Below are positions 17,272-25,482 of a stretch of DNA of 64,000 bases, piece by piece. Below the pieces are notes generated by a model. It was not told the DNA's origin and did no database searches. It was given only the letters and a program-made list of their open reading frames with translations. This stretch comes from Mesorhizobium huakuii. Its GTDB lineage: Bacteria > Pseudomonadota > Alphaproteobacteria > Rhizobiales > Rhizobiaceae. How positions within the stretch are numbered: the first letter of the stretch is position 1; every line of letters starts with the position of its first letter. The stretch spans positions 558,001-622,000 of the forward strand of contig NZ_CP050296.1 of the NCBI RefSeq assembly GCF_014189455.1, written 5' to 3'. A program made the position numbers and the translations under genes.

Positions 17272-18399
17272 ATGTTGATCACCCTGGCCAAAGACCTGAA
17301 ATCCACGCCGCTGCCGGTCGCTGACGATCCGCGCTGGGCGCGCGTCGTCGCGCGTGACAAATCGGCCGACGGGCAATTCTGGTATTCGGTAGCGACGACC
17401 GGCGTCTACTGCCGGCCCTCTTGCCCGTCGCGGCGCGCCAACCCCGCCAATGTGCAGCTGCATGACACGCTGGCTCAGGCGAAGGCCACCGGCTTTCGTG
17501 CCTGCCGGCGCTGCAACCCGGATGGCCCCTCGCTGGAGGCCGGCAATGCGGCGATGGTCGCCGATGCCTGCCGCAGGATCGAGCAGAGCGAGGAAGAACC
17601 CTCGCTCGCCGAACTGGCTGATGCCGCCGGCCGCAGCGCTGGCTATTTCCACGGCGTCTTCAAGGCGATCACCGGGCTGACGCCGAAGGATTATGCCGCG
17701 GCAAACCGCGCCGCCCGGGTCCGCCAGGGTCTCGAAGACGGCGCCAGCGTCACAGTGGCGATCTACGATGCCGGCTTCAATTCGAGCGGGCGTTTCTACG
17801 AGAAATCGACCGGCATGCTCGGCATGACGCCGACGCGCTACCGTGCGGGCGGCGCCAACGAAGACATACGCTTTGCCGTCGGCGAGACCACGCTCGGCGC
17901 CATACTGGTCGCGTCGAGCCGCAAGGGCGTCGCCTCGATCCTGCTCGGCGACGATCCGGACGCGCTGGTGCGCGACCTGCAGGACCGTTTCCCCAAGGCG
18001 CGACTGATCGGCGGCGACCGCGACTACGAGGCGCTGGTCGCCCGCGTCGTCGGCTTCGTCGAGGCCCCACAGCTCGGCCTCGGCCTGCCGCTCGACGTGC
18101 GCGGCACCGCCTTCCAGCAGCGCGTCTGGCAGGCCCTGCGGGACATCCCGGTCGGCGGCACGGTGTCCTACGCCGAGATCGCCGAGCGCATCGGCACGCC
18201 CAAGGCAACCCGAGCCGTCGCCGCCGCCTGCGCCGCCAACGCCCATGCGGTCGCGATTCCCTGCCACCGCGTGATCCGCAAGGACGGCGCGCTGTCCGGC
18301 TACGCCTGGGGCGCCGAGCGCAAGCGCGCGCTGCTCGACCGCGAGGTCGGCGGGACGGCGAACGCAGCCGACGGGGCCTACCGGTCTTCGCGGGCCTGA
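17272..18399 (+). CDS. ada: Bifunctional Ada: methyl-phosphotriester sensor, AraC-type activator and O6-alkylguanine-DNA methyltransferase
   Basis: The protein is about 375 aa. The N-terminal zinc domain holds Cys47, Cys51, Cys78 and Cys81 (VYCRPSCPSRR and ACRRCNP), the first being the expected phosphotriester methyl acceptor. An AraC-type HTH region follows (SLAELADAAGRSAGYFHGVFK). The C-terminal methyltransferase has the acceptor motif PCHRVIRKDG. Self-methylated Ada activates its own operon and removes methyl groups from guanine. The start is uncertain, because an in-frame GTG at 17236 also exists. It heads a same-strand run with a small gene, a second methyltransferase and a 2OG dioxygenase, a coherent alkylation-repair cluster. 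Confidence 0.92.
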   Translation: MLITLAKDLKSTPLPVADDPRWARVVARDKSADGQFWYSVATTGVYCRPSCPSRRANPANVQLHDTLAQAKATGFRACRRCNPDGPSLEAGNAAMVADACRRIEQSEEEPSLAELADAAGRSAGYFHGVFKAITGLTPKDYAAANRAARVRQGLEDGASVTVAIYDAGFNSSGRFYEKSTGMLGMTPTRYRAGGANEDIRFAVGETTLGAILVASSRKGVASILLGDDPDALVRDLQDRFPKARLIGGDRDYEALVARVVGFVEAPQLGLGLPLDVRGTAFQQRVWQALRDIPVGGTVSYAEIAERIGTPKATRAVAAACAANAHAVAIPCHRVIRKDGALSGYAWGAERKRALLDREVGGTANAADGAYRSSRA

Positions 18400-18411
18400 C
18401 GAGGAACGGCG

Positions 18412-18630
18412 ATGCGCACGATGGCAAGGTCTTCCACCGCCGGTGCGAAGATCGAGAGCGCCAACAGCGCAGCCATCGACGCGAAGTCACGCGTGTTGGC
18501 CGCTATCGGCGAACTGGTCGATGCCGGCAAGGCAGAGTGGAGCCGCGCGGCGACTGGCGAGGTTGAGCTGCGGCTGCTGTCGGGCGAGGTGTTCCTGTTG
18601 GGCGAAGTCACCGTCACGCGTGTCGCCTGA
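18412..18630 (+). CDS. Small protein of unknown function in the alkylation-repair cluster
   Basis: This 72-aa frame lies 12 nt after ada, with GAGGAACGGCG before its ATG. The N-terminus is basic and serine/alanine-rich (MRTMARSSTAGAKIESANS), followed by a helix (SRVLAAIGELVDAG) and a short sheet-forming end (EVELRLLSGEVFLLGEVTV). Its spacing and orientation fit translation together with ada. No family is recognised, and a role in repair is only suggested by position. Confidence 0.55.
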   Translation: MRTMARSSTAGAKIESANSAAIDAKSRVLAAIGELVDAGKAEWSRAATGEVELRLLSGEVFLLGEVTVTRVA

Positions 18631-18764
18631 CCAAACTCGCCGTAGAGTGCTTACCTTGGCGTCCTTCATCCTCGGAAGCGACGATTTGAATTTGAAAGCA
18701 AGCACCGGAGTGAGCGCCAACCGGCACCTGGCTAGGGTTCAGGCATACAGAAGGAGTGAAGGCA

Positions 18765-19310
18765 ATGAACCTCATGCAAACTCAAATGACGACGGCGCAC
18801 AACGCCCTCGACACCATCACCTATGCCATCGGTGAATCCTCCATCGGCAAAATCCTGGCGGCGCGCAGCCCGATCGGTGTCTGCGCCATCCTGATCGGCT
18901 CCAAGGCCGAAATATTGGAGCAGGACCTCGCCGACCGCTTCCCCGGCAAGATGCTGGTCGAGGACAAAACCGGCCTGCGCGATGATCTCGCCGCGATTGC
19001 CCGCTTCATCGAAACGCCCGGCATCGGCCTCGACCTGGCGCTCGACATGCGCCACGGCACGCCGTTCCAGCAACGTGTGTGGGAGGTGCTGCGCGCCATT
19101 CCTTGTGGCGCCACCATAACCTACACCGCGCTTGCCAAGCGTCTCGGCCAACCGAACGGCGCCCGTGCCGTGGCGACCGCCTGCGCCGCCAACGCCATCG
19201 CACTCGGCATTCCCTGCCACCGCGTTGTCCGCGCCGACGGCACGCTGTCGGGTTACCGCTGGGGCATCGAGCGCAAGCGCGCGCTGCTGAACCGGGAGGC
19301 CCAGATATGA
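18765..19310 (+). CDS. ogt: Methylated-DNA-[protein]-cysteine S-methyltransferase (second copy)
   Basis: This 181-aa protein has the complete Ogt/Ada C-terminal fold: GTPFQQRVWEVLRAIPCGATITY, the helix RAVATACAANAIALGI, and the acceptor cysteine in PCHRVVRADGTLSGYRWG. It removes alkyl groups from O6-guanine in one suicide reaction. It resembles the C-terminal part of the neighbouring Ada but lacks the zinc and AraC domains. AAGGAG precedes the ATG at 18765. Its stop overlaps the start of the next gene (ATGA), so it is translationally coupled to the dioxygenase. Confidence 0.9.
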   Translation: MNLMQTQMTTAHNALDTITYAIGESSIGKILAARSPIGVCAILIGSKAEILEQDLADRFPGKMLVEDKTGLRDDLAAIARFIETPGIGLDLALDMRHGTPFQQRVWEVLRAIPCGATITYTALAKRLGQPNGARAVATACAANAIALGIPCHRVVRADGTLSGYRWGIERKRALLNREAQI

Positions 19311-20050
19311 ACGCCCACGCCAAGGTTGCCGCATCGGTGGTCGAAGCCGCCGAGACACGCATCGCCGCTTACGACTGGCCGGCGCTGGCCGCCGAACTCG
19401 ACGGCTTCGGCTGCTCCGTGATGCAAAAGCTGCTCTCGCCCGAAGAGTGCCGGCAGATCGCCGGCCTCTACGTCAAGGAAAAACATTTCCGCAGTCACGT
19501 CCACATGGCCAGGCACGGTTTCGGCAAGGGCGAATACCGCTATTTCCGCTATCCCTTGCCGGATCTGCTCGGCGGCCTGCGCAACGCGCTTTATCCCCGG
19601 CTGGCCGAGGTCGCCAACCACTGGAACGAGCGCATGGGCATAGCCATTCGCTACCCCGCGACGCATGCGCAGTTTCTCGACCAGTGCCACGCCGCCGGCC
19701 AGGTCAGGCCGACGCCGCTTCTGCTGCAATATGTCCCCGGCGACTTCAACTGCCTGCACCAGGACCTCTATGGCGATCTCGCCTTTCCCCTGCAGGTGGC
19801 GATCCTGCTTTCCGAGCCGGGCGAGGATTTCACCGGCGGCGAATTCGCGCTGACCGAGCAGCGGCCGCGCATGCAGAGCCGGGTCGAGGTGGTGCCGCTG
19901 CGCCAAGGCGACGCGGTGGCCTTCGCCGTCCACAACCGGCCGGTGCAGGGAACCAAAGGCAATTACCGCGTCAACCTGCGCCACGGCGTCAGCCGCCTGC
20001 GCTCAGGCATGCGCCACACCGTCGGGATTATTTTTCACGATGCGAAGTGA
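19307..20050 (+). CDS. 2OG-Fe(II) dioxygenase (DUF2086-like), alkylation-repair cluster
   Basis: This 247-aa protein has iron ligands that can be placed as HQD in FNCLHQDLYGDL (about residue 152) and a distal histidine in RVNLRHGVS (about 227), followed by the 2OG-binding arginine. The ending SGMRHTVGIIFHDAK also appears in a duplicated fragment at 20646-20725. Family proteins often stand next to ada/ogt genes, so demethylation of alkylated DNA or nucleotides is plausible; this is inference. The ATG overlaps the ogt stop. A hairpin lies 18 nt after the stop. Confidence 0.8.
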   Translation: MNAHAKVAASVVEAAETRIAAYDWPALAAELDGFGCSVMQKLLSPEECRQIAGLYVKEKHFRSHVHMARHGFGKGEYRYFRYPLPDLLGGLRNALYPRLAEVANHWNERMGIAIRYPATHAQFLDQCHAAGQVRPTPLLLQYVPGDFNCLHQDLYGDLAFPLQVAILLSEPGEDFTGGEFALTEQRPRMQSRVEVVPLRQGDAVAFAVHNRPVQGTKGNYRVNLRHGVSRLRSGMRHTVGIIFHDAK

Positions 20051-20067
20051 GTGCCATGGACATGCAA

Positions 20068-20091
20068 CTCCGGCGGATCATTTCGCCGGAG
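20068..20091. terminator. Hairpin at the convergent end of the dioxygenase and small secreted protein genes
   Basis: CTCCGGCG (20068-20075) pairs perfectly with CGCCGGAG (20084-20091), and outer GCAACT/AGTTGC bases extend the stem with a bulge. It overlaps the last codons of the minus-strand gene ending at 20078 and follows the dioxygenase stop, so it can serve both. No T-run is present. Confidence 0.5.
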
Positions 20092-20470
20092 CGCAGTTGC
20101 CCACGTCCCGTGCATTGAGCCTGCCTGCCTTCAGGTCCGAAAGCTGTGGCGCGGAAGCATCGAACCCGCCGGCATATTGTTCGTAAACCTTCCGGTTCAA
20201 CGAGATCTGCTGGCCCGCGGACGTAAAGCCGACCATTCCGGTCTTGCCGACATAGGCATGCGCCACGTGCAGGGTGCAGAAGAATTTCTTCCCGGCGCCG
20301 GAAACGAACCAGCCAAGATTGCCCGACGCACCGCGCGTCAGCTTTCCGGTCTTGTACCCCTTGCCTTGCAGACTGGAGTAAGATTCAGCGTTGGACGGAA
20401 GAGCCGATATCAGAAGAAACAGAACCGTTGAAACAGCGCCCAGCCAATACCGCAATGTCTTGATGGCCAT
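20078..20470 (-). CDS. Small secreted protein of unknown function (cargo between dioxygenase and its duplicated 3' end)
   Basis: This 130-aa protein has a clear signal peptide (basic MAIKTLRYW, hydrophobic VSTVLFLLISALPSNA). The mature part of about 104 aa contains YSSLQGKGYKTGKL, SGAGKKFFCTLHVAHAYVG and a C-terminal ARDVGNCAPAK. Two cysteines could form a disulfide in the periplasm. I do not recognise the family. It sits between the intact dioxygenase gene and a duplicate of that gene's 3' end, so it probably arrived with that rearrangement. Confidence 0.6.
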   Translation of the reverse strand: MAIKTLRYWLGAVSTVLFLLISALPSNAESYSSLQGKGYKTGKLTRGASGNLGWFVSGAGKKFFCTLHVAHAYVGKTGMVGFTSAGQQISLNRKVYEQYAGGFDASAPQLSDLKAGRLNARDVGNCAPAK

Positions 20471-20588
20471 GCGAGCCGTCCCCTATCAATTTCGTATTTA
20501 TACATACGGGCAATCCCCGAATACGGCCACGTCCCGCCGTTGTTGTCAAACCTCCAGTGGGTATTTTCAAAGGTCTTTGATGCCACGG

Positions 20589-20640
20589 TTCACTGGCCGT
20601 CCGCCAAGGCCAATTCCAGCATCCAGGGATACGCATAATG
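20589..20640 (-). pseudogene. 3' remnant of an ECF sigma factor gene
   Basis: Read on the minus strand, the sequence gives DHYAYPWMLELALADGQ and a stop. This matches the end of the ECF sigma factor encoded at 22742-23671 (DYYACPWILEMVAADR, stop). Only about 17 codons remain. The homology breaks at about 20641, where a fragment of the dioxygenase gene begins on the other strand. It marks a recombination junction rather than a gene. Confidence 0.65.
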
Positions 20641-20645
20641 GTCGG

Positions 20646-20725
20646 TGCAGAGCCGGGTCGAGGTCAGCCGCTTGCGCTCAGGCATGCGCCACACCGTCGG
20701 CATCATTTTTCACGATGCGAAGTGA
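20646..20725 (+). pseudogene. Duplicated 3' end of the 2OG dioxygenase gene with an internal deletion
   Basis: Positions 20646-20664 are identical to 19872-19890, and 20665-20730 match 19990-20055 with three mismatches. The 99 nt between these parts in the intact gene are missing. The match runs through the stop codon and five further bases (GTGCC), then ends. The fragment cannot be expressed on its own. Its few differences from the intact copy suggest an allele of different origin, or an older duplicate. Confidence 0.85.
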
Positions 20726-20733
20726 GTGCCGGC

Positions 20734-21635
20734 TCACGCCTCCCAGTAGGGCGGATCGCCAAAGGCATCGCGCAGCCATGCGGTGAGCGCGCGCAGTTTG
20801 GCGGATCCGCGCCTGTCCTCGGGACAGGCGATATAGAGGGTGGCCCCTTCAGGCTCGGCACCGACATCAACGACCGTCAATCGCTTGTCGGCGATCTCGG
20901 TCCGGATGAAGTAGGCGGGAAGCAGCGCCAGGCCGAGGCCGGCAAGTGCTGCGTCGCGCATCAAAATCCCATTGTTGACGCGCAGCGCGGCTTCCGGGCG
21001 GATCGTCACCAGCCGCCGCGAAATCTTGAACCGCCAGTCGGCGGCCCCCGGATGGAATAGATGATGCCCTTGTGGCGTTTCAGCTCGTCGGTGGTCGCAG
21101 GCAATCCGAAGCGCTCGATATAGTCCGGTGAAGCCACCAGGAAGCGACGGCTGGAAGCCAGCTTCCTGACAATGACTGGTCCGTCATCGACGACCGGTCC
21201 GTGACGCACAATGGCATCGTAGCCATCGGCCGCCACGTTGACGAAACGGTCGTCGACATCGAGCGTCAGTTCGATCCTCGGATGCCTGGCCAGGAAGCCA
21301 TACAGCGCCGGGCCGAGGTGGAGGATGCCGAAACTTGTCGGCGCCGATATTCTGAGCGGTCCCGCGAGTTCGCCGCGATGTTCGGCGATTTCGGCGCTGG
21401 CATCGGCCACCTCCTGCATGATGCGCTTGGCGCGCTCGTAAAAACCGCGCCCCGCCGCGGTGATGGAGAGCTTGCGGGTGGTGCGGTCCAGCAGCCTTGC
21501 GCCAAGGCTGCGCTCAAGCTCCGACAGCCGCTCGCTGACGACGGACTTGGACAGGTTCATGCGCCTGGCCGCTTCGGTGATCGAACCGGATTCCGCGACG
21601 GCGACAAAGGCGGCGGCGGATTCAAGCTTCAGCAT
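20734..21635 (-). pseudogene. LysR family transcriptional regulator interrupted by a one-base frameshift
   Basis: The N-terminal frame (21635 down to 21006) holds the LysR HTH (ITEAARRMNLSKSVVSERLSEL) and the first half of the effector domain up to HKGIIYSIRG. At a run of five C (21045-21049) one base is missing. The other frame continues with VTIRPEAALRVNNGILMRDAALAGLGLALLP to 20734. Restored, the product is about 300 aa, normal for LysR. It is divergent from an alpha/beta hydrolase gene that also carries a frameshift. A dyad at 21660-21678 is the likely binding site. Confidence 0.82.
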
Positions 21636-21659
21636 TGTTCGGTTTTCCCGAATTCACAA

Positions 21660-21678
21660 TCAGGCGACCGGCGCCTGA
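21660..21678. promoter_or_regulatory. Inverted repeat in the LysR/hydrolase divergent promoter region
   Basis: TCAGGCG-ACCGG-CGCCTGA has perfect 7-bp arms. It lies 25 nt before the LysR start and about 80 nt before the hydrolase start. It is a candidate site for the LysR protein; the assignment is by position only. Confidence 0.5.
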
Positions 21679-21756
21679 CGAAATCAAGGGCATGGTGCCA
21701 TAGTCGAAAAGACCGCGATATGGCGGCGGCAGAATAAAAGCTCGGGGTAGTGCATC

Positions 21757-22670
21757 ATGTTTCGTTCTTTGGTTATCGTGCTTGGTCTGTTGTCACTCGC
21801 CGCTCCGGCCTTTGCGCGCGTGACCCCGTTTCCGACCGGCTTCAAGACGCAGTCGATCGAGACCAACGGCACCAAGCTTTATGTGCGCGTCGGCGGACAG
21901 GGACCGGCTGTCGTGCTGCTGCACGGCTTCGCCGATACCGGCGACATGTGGGCGCGGGCCGCGGTAAAGCTGATGAAGGATCACACGGTGATCGTGCCGG
22001 ACCTGCGCGGCATGGGCCTGTCGGCGCATCCGGACGGCGGCTACACCAAGAAGAACCAGGCGGCCGATATCGCCGGCGTGATGGATGCGCTGAAGATCGA
22101 CAAGGCCGAGCTGGTGACGCACGACATCGGCAACATGGTCGGCTATGCGCTGGCAGCGCAATATCCCAAGCGCATCACGAAATGGGTTGTCATCGACGCA
22201 CCGCTGCCGGGCATAGGCGACTGGGACAAGATCAAGCAGAGCCCGCTGCTCTGGCACTTCAATTTCCGCGCCCCGACATGGAGCGGCTGGTCGCGGGCCG
22301 CGAGCGAATCTACCTCGACCGCTTCTACAACGAACTGTCGGCCGACCCGAAGAAGATCGACGAGGCGACGCGCGTCCACTACGCAAAACTCTATGCCCGG
22401 CCGCATGCCATGCATGACGCCTTCGAACAGTTCAAGGCATTCGACCAGGACGCCATCGACAACCAGGCGATGCTTGCCACCGGCGGCAAACTGGCCATGC
22501 CGGTGCTGGCAGTCGGCGCGGAGAAATCGGCAGGCACGACACAGGCCGACACCTTGCGCTTCGTCGCGTCGAACGTGACCGGCGCCATCGTGCCCGCCTC
22601 CGGCCACTGGATCATGGAAGAAAACCCGGACGCCACGGTCAAGCTCATCACCGATTTCCTCGCCAAATAA
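21757..22670 (+). pseudogene. Secreted alpha/beta hydrolase (epoxide hydrolase/haloperoxidase-like) with a one-base frameshift
   Basis: The 5' frame encodes a signal peptide (LVIVLGLLSLAAPAFA) and an alpha/beta hydrolase core with VVLLHGFADTGDMW, VPDLRGMGLS and, where the nucleophile elbow belongs, THDIGNMVGY. That gives an Asp nucleophile, as in epoxide hydrolases and haloalkane dehalogenases. At about 22268-22272 one base is missing. The other frame resumes at PDMERLVAGRERIYLDRFYNEL and ends with the catalytic histidine region SGHWIMEENP. Restored length is about 305 aa. The gene is divergent from the LysR gene. A sequencing indel is possible. Confidence 0.82.
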
Positions 22671-22741
22671 CCGCGCGAAGTGGCCGATATTATTCTGGCG
22701 GCCGCGAACTTGGTGAAAGAGGACGCCGCCGGATAAATCCG

Positions 22742-23671
22742 TCATCTATCGGCGGCGACCATCTCCAGGATCCAGGGGCACGCATAATAGTCGGCAATGC
22801 GGTCGATGACGCCGCCCTGCGCATGGATGCGCACCAGATAGGCCGGCCGCCATTCCTGGCCACGCAGCCTGTCGACGACCAGAACGTCCTGCCCATCGAC
22901 CACGTCCGGCCGCATGCGCCAGGGCTCGCCGCGCTCATATTCGACGAAATAGGGCGAGTTGGAGAGCAGGCCATTGTAGCAGTCCGAAACCCGCAGCCGG
23001 GCATCGGCGCTGGTCAGCGCCCGCACCCCGTCCCAGTCCCTGGCATTGAAGAGTTCAACATAGCGGCCAAGCAGCCGCTCCAGTTCCGGGTCATGTGCGG
23101 GCGCCGCAACCGGTTGCGCCGGCAGAGCGGCGAGTTTGGCCCGGCCGCGATTGAGCGCCGATTTGACGCCGCCCGATGTCGAGCCGACCAGGTCGGCGAT
23201 CTCGTCGAGCGAATGGTCGAAGACATCCTTGAGCAGCACGCAGGCGCGCTCCTTCGGTGGCAGGTGCACCACCAGCCGCTCGATGGCGCGGCCGGCGCCC
23301 GGGCCGGCAGGCTCGACGGGCAGCACGATCTCATCACCTGCATAGCCGGCTTCGGCCTTGAGCCGCGTGCGGCGGTTGCGGACGAAGTCGATGCAACGAT
23401 TGTGAGCGATGCGGAACAGCCATGGCCGCAACGCCTGCGCATCGTCGAGCAGCGCGATCTTGCGATAGGCCTCGAACAACGCCTCCTGCATGATGTCCTC
23501 GCCGTCGAGAGCCGAGCCGGTCATGCGCGCGCAATAGCGGTGCAGACGGACGCGCAGATGCGAGACCGTCTCCAGGAACGCCCGGTAGCGCAGGTCGAAC
23601 AGGCCTTCGGGGTCGAGGCTCGGCTCAATGCCTTGCCTCATTTCCCGGGATTTACGGATCTGCTGGTTCAT
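22742..23671 (-). CDS. RNA polymerase sigma-70 factor, ECF family with SnoaL-like C-terminal domain
   Basis: This 309-aa protein has region 2 (MTGSALDGEDIMQEALFEAYRK, ALRPWLFRIAHNRCIDFVRN) and region 4 (LPPKERACVLLKDVFDHSLDEIADLVGSTSGGVKSALNRGR). About 110 further residues then form an NTF2/SnoaL-like domain (RYVELFNARDWDGVRAL to the end). This layout matches the ECF41/SigJ-type factors whose extra domain controls activity. No anti-sigma gene is adjacent; the next gene upstream is an esterase. The start MNQQIRKS at 23671 is chosen because the upstream extension has no family similarity. Confidence 0.85.
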   Translation of the reverse strand: MNQQIRKSREMRQGIEPSLDPEGLFDLRYRAFLETVSHLRVRLHRYCARMTGSALDGEDIMQEALFEAYRKIALLDDAQALRPWLFRIAHNRCIDFVRNRRTRLKAEAGYAGDEIVLPVEPAGPGAGRAIERLVVHLPPKERACVLLKDVFDHSLDEIADLVGSTSGGVKSALNRGRAKLAALPAQPVAAPAHDPELERLLGRYVELFNARDWDGVRALTSADARLRVSDCYNGLLSNSPYFVEYERGEPWRMRPDVVDGQDVLVVDRLRGQEWRPAYLVRIHAQGGVIDRIADYYACPWILEMVAADR

Positions 23672-23738
23672 CGCGGCACGTCGCTCGGCGTTGCCACAGC
23701 ATCGCGCAAGCGCCGCGCATCCACAAGTCGGCCCATGG

Positions 23739-24680
23739 TCAGGCCGCTCTGTTGTCGGCGACTTTGTCACCGGCATCCAACAGCCCAAGCCTCGGCCGCA
23801 CCCAGGCGGCGAAGCGGCCGATCGCATCGTCGGCTTCCGGCGCCCGGCCGGCCATCATCTGGAACGAGTGCAGCATGCCGTCGAAGACGTCGAGGCGCGT
23901 CTCGATGCCGGCCTGCCGCGCCCGCTCGGCGAACATGCGGCTTTCGTCGACCAGCGTCTCGTCGGCGCCGGCCTGCAGGAAGACGGGCGGAAAACCGCTC
24001 AAATCGGCATAGAGCGGGCTGACCTCCGGATCGAGCCGATCGTAGTCGCCAATGAAGTTGGTCACCAGCCAGTCGACGCCGCCCTTGGCGAAGAAAGGAT
24101 CCTTCTCGCGGTTGGTTTCGTAGCTGGCAGCGGTCAGCGCCATGTCGAACCAGCCGGACATCATCAGCGTGGCGGCCGGCAGCGGCCGACCTTGCGCGCG
24201 CAGCCGCTGCAGGACGCCATAGGTCAGCACCGCGCCGCAGGAATCGCCCGCAAGCGCGATCGCTTTTGCGTCGAAGCCTTGGTCGATGAGCCAGTTCCAG
24301 GCTGCCATCGCCGCCTCGAGTTGGGCCGGATACTTGCCCTGGTTCGCCAGCGGATAGCCGTAGACCAAGGCCCGGCAGCCGACGGCCTTGGCCAGATGGC
24401 CGACCAGCTTGCGGTGGGTGTAGATCGAGCCGCCAAGGAAGCCGCCGCCATGCGCGTAAAACAGCACGCGCCCCTCGTCGGCGCCCTTCGGCACGATCCA
24501 AAGGGCCGGCACGCCGCCGGCATCCACTTCGATATAATCGACGCCACCGGGTTCGCCGGTCAGCGCCGTCCAACTGGCATCGTTGAACTCGACGAACGCC
24601 TGCGGGCTGGCCATTTTGCCGGCATTGGCGGCGATCGCCGCGTAATGGTTTCTGTTTGCCTCGCTCTCGATGCTCGCCAT
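23739..24680 (-). CDS. Alpha/beta hydrolase, hormone-sensitive-lipase-like esterase
   Basis: This 313-aa cytosolic esterase has the HSL-family oxyanion motif AHGGGFLGGS near residue 76, nucleophile elbow AGDSCGAV near 145 (GDSCG instead of the common GDSAGG), the acid in QAGADETLVDES, and the histidine in GMLHSFQMM. Such enzymes hydrolyse short acyl esters. The substrate is unknown. The gene lies 67 nt upstream of the ECF sigma factor on the same strand and could be co-transcribed with it. Confidence 0.85.
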   Translation of the reverse strand: MASIESEANRNHYAAIAANAGKMASPQAFVEFNDASWTALTGEPGGVDYIEVDAGGVPALWIVPKGADEGRVLFYAHGGGFLGGSIYTHRKLVGHLAKAVGCRALVYGYPLANQGKYPAQLEAAMAAWNWLIDQGFDAKAIALAGDSCGAVLTYGVLQRLRAQGRPLPAATLMMSGWFDMALTAASYETNREKDPFFAKGGVDWLVTNFIGDYDRLDPEVSPLYADLSGFPPVFLQAGADETLVDESRMFAERARQAGIETRLDVFDGMLHSFQMMAGRAPEADDAIGRFAAWVRPRLGLLDAGDKVADNRAA

Positions 24681-24779
24681 GATGGTCTCCCAGGGTTGTG
24701 GATCGCGGATTGCGACCTTCCAAGCCAGAGACGGATGGGCAGAGAAAAAGGATACGTCAGATCAGGATTTTCTCTCTCC

Positions 24780-25367
24780 TCACCCCGCCGGCGCGTAGCG
24801 GTTGACCACCATGCCGCAGGCATAGGCCTTCGAGCCGAGCAGCCGGAGATTTTGAAAACCGCCCTGGTCGAAGATGCGGCGTCCCGCGCCCAGCACGGCC
24901 GGATTGACGAACAGCTGGAACTCGTCGACCAGCCCGGCCGCGATCAGCGACGAGGCGAAGCCGGCACCGCCGAAGACGGCCATGTCGCCGCCCTCGCCCG
25001 CCTTCAGCGCCTCGACTTCGCCTGGCAGGTCGCCGCTCACCACGATCGTGCGCTCCCAGCGCGAGGTTTTCAGCCTGTCGCTCGGCACCACCTTTTTGGC
25101 CTCCACGATACGTTGGGCGAAGGCGTAGAATGGATCGCGGGGAAACTTCTTCGCCGCATTGCCCCAATGGGTGAGATACCCCTCCTCCGCCATCTTGCGG
25201 CTGAGCAGGATGGTATCGATGCCGGCGAAGACGGCGTTGAAATCCTGTTTCAGTTCCTCGTCCCAACTGATGTCGTCGCCCCATTGCCAGAGCTGCCAGC
25301 GATGGTCTTCGTTCGCTCCGACAAAACCGTCGACCGACATCTGCATCTGCAGGATCAGCTTTTTCAT
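24780..25367 (-). CDS. Dihydrofolate reductase family protein (RibD C-terminal-like)
   Basis: This 195-aa protein starts at the ATG preceded by GAGGAGACGACG. It has the RibD_C/DHFR-like fold: MKKLILQMQMSVDGFVG, TILLSRKMAEEGY, GGAGFASSLIAAGLVDEFQLFVNPAVLGAG. Proteins of this sort bind NADPH, but few have known reactions. It is divergent from an HxlR regulator, and the gap contains both direct and inverted repeats, so repression by that regulator is likely. A related protein is encoded at 51108-51695. Confidence 0.85.
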   Translation of the reverse strand: MKKLILQMQMSVDGFVGANEDHRWQLWQWGDDISWDEELKQDFNAVFAGIDTILLSRKMAEEGYLTHWGNAAKKFPRDPFYAFAQRIVEAKKVVPSDRLKTSRWERTIVVSGDLPGEVEALKAGEGGDMAVFGGAGFASSLIAAGLVDEFQLFVNPAVLGAGRRIFDQGGFQNLRLLGSKAYACGMVVNRYAPAG

Positions 25368-25397
25368 CGTCGTCTCCTCGTTTGTCAGGCTCATGGG

Positions 25398-25482
25398 AAA
25401 TCGCTTTACTTTCGGAACCATTGACGTGTGGGAAAAATGATGTCAAGAGTAAAGTGATTTAAAAATGGAACCATAGACATGT
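25398..25482. promoter_or_regulatory. Repeated operator elements between the RibD-like and HxlR genes
   Basis: Two layers of symmetry occur. AAATCGCTTTAC (25398-25409) and GTAAAGTGATTT (25449-25460) are inverted with one mismatch. GGAACCATTGACGTGT (25414-25429) and GGAACCATAGACATGT (25467-25482) are direct repeats with two mismatches. The second direct repeat overlaps the HxlR start codon at 25479. This suggests two regulator dimers covering both promoters. Binding is inferred. Confidence 0.6.

Noticed and set aside
19307..20050. Calling the dioxygenase AlkB
   Set aside because: The HxD and distal His are present, but the AlkB-specific motifs (such as the RxxxxxR end) cannot be recognised; the protein fits the DUF2086-like group better.
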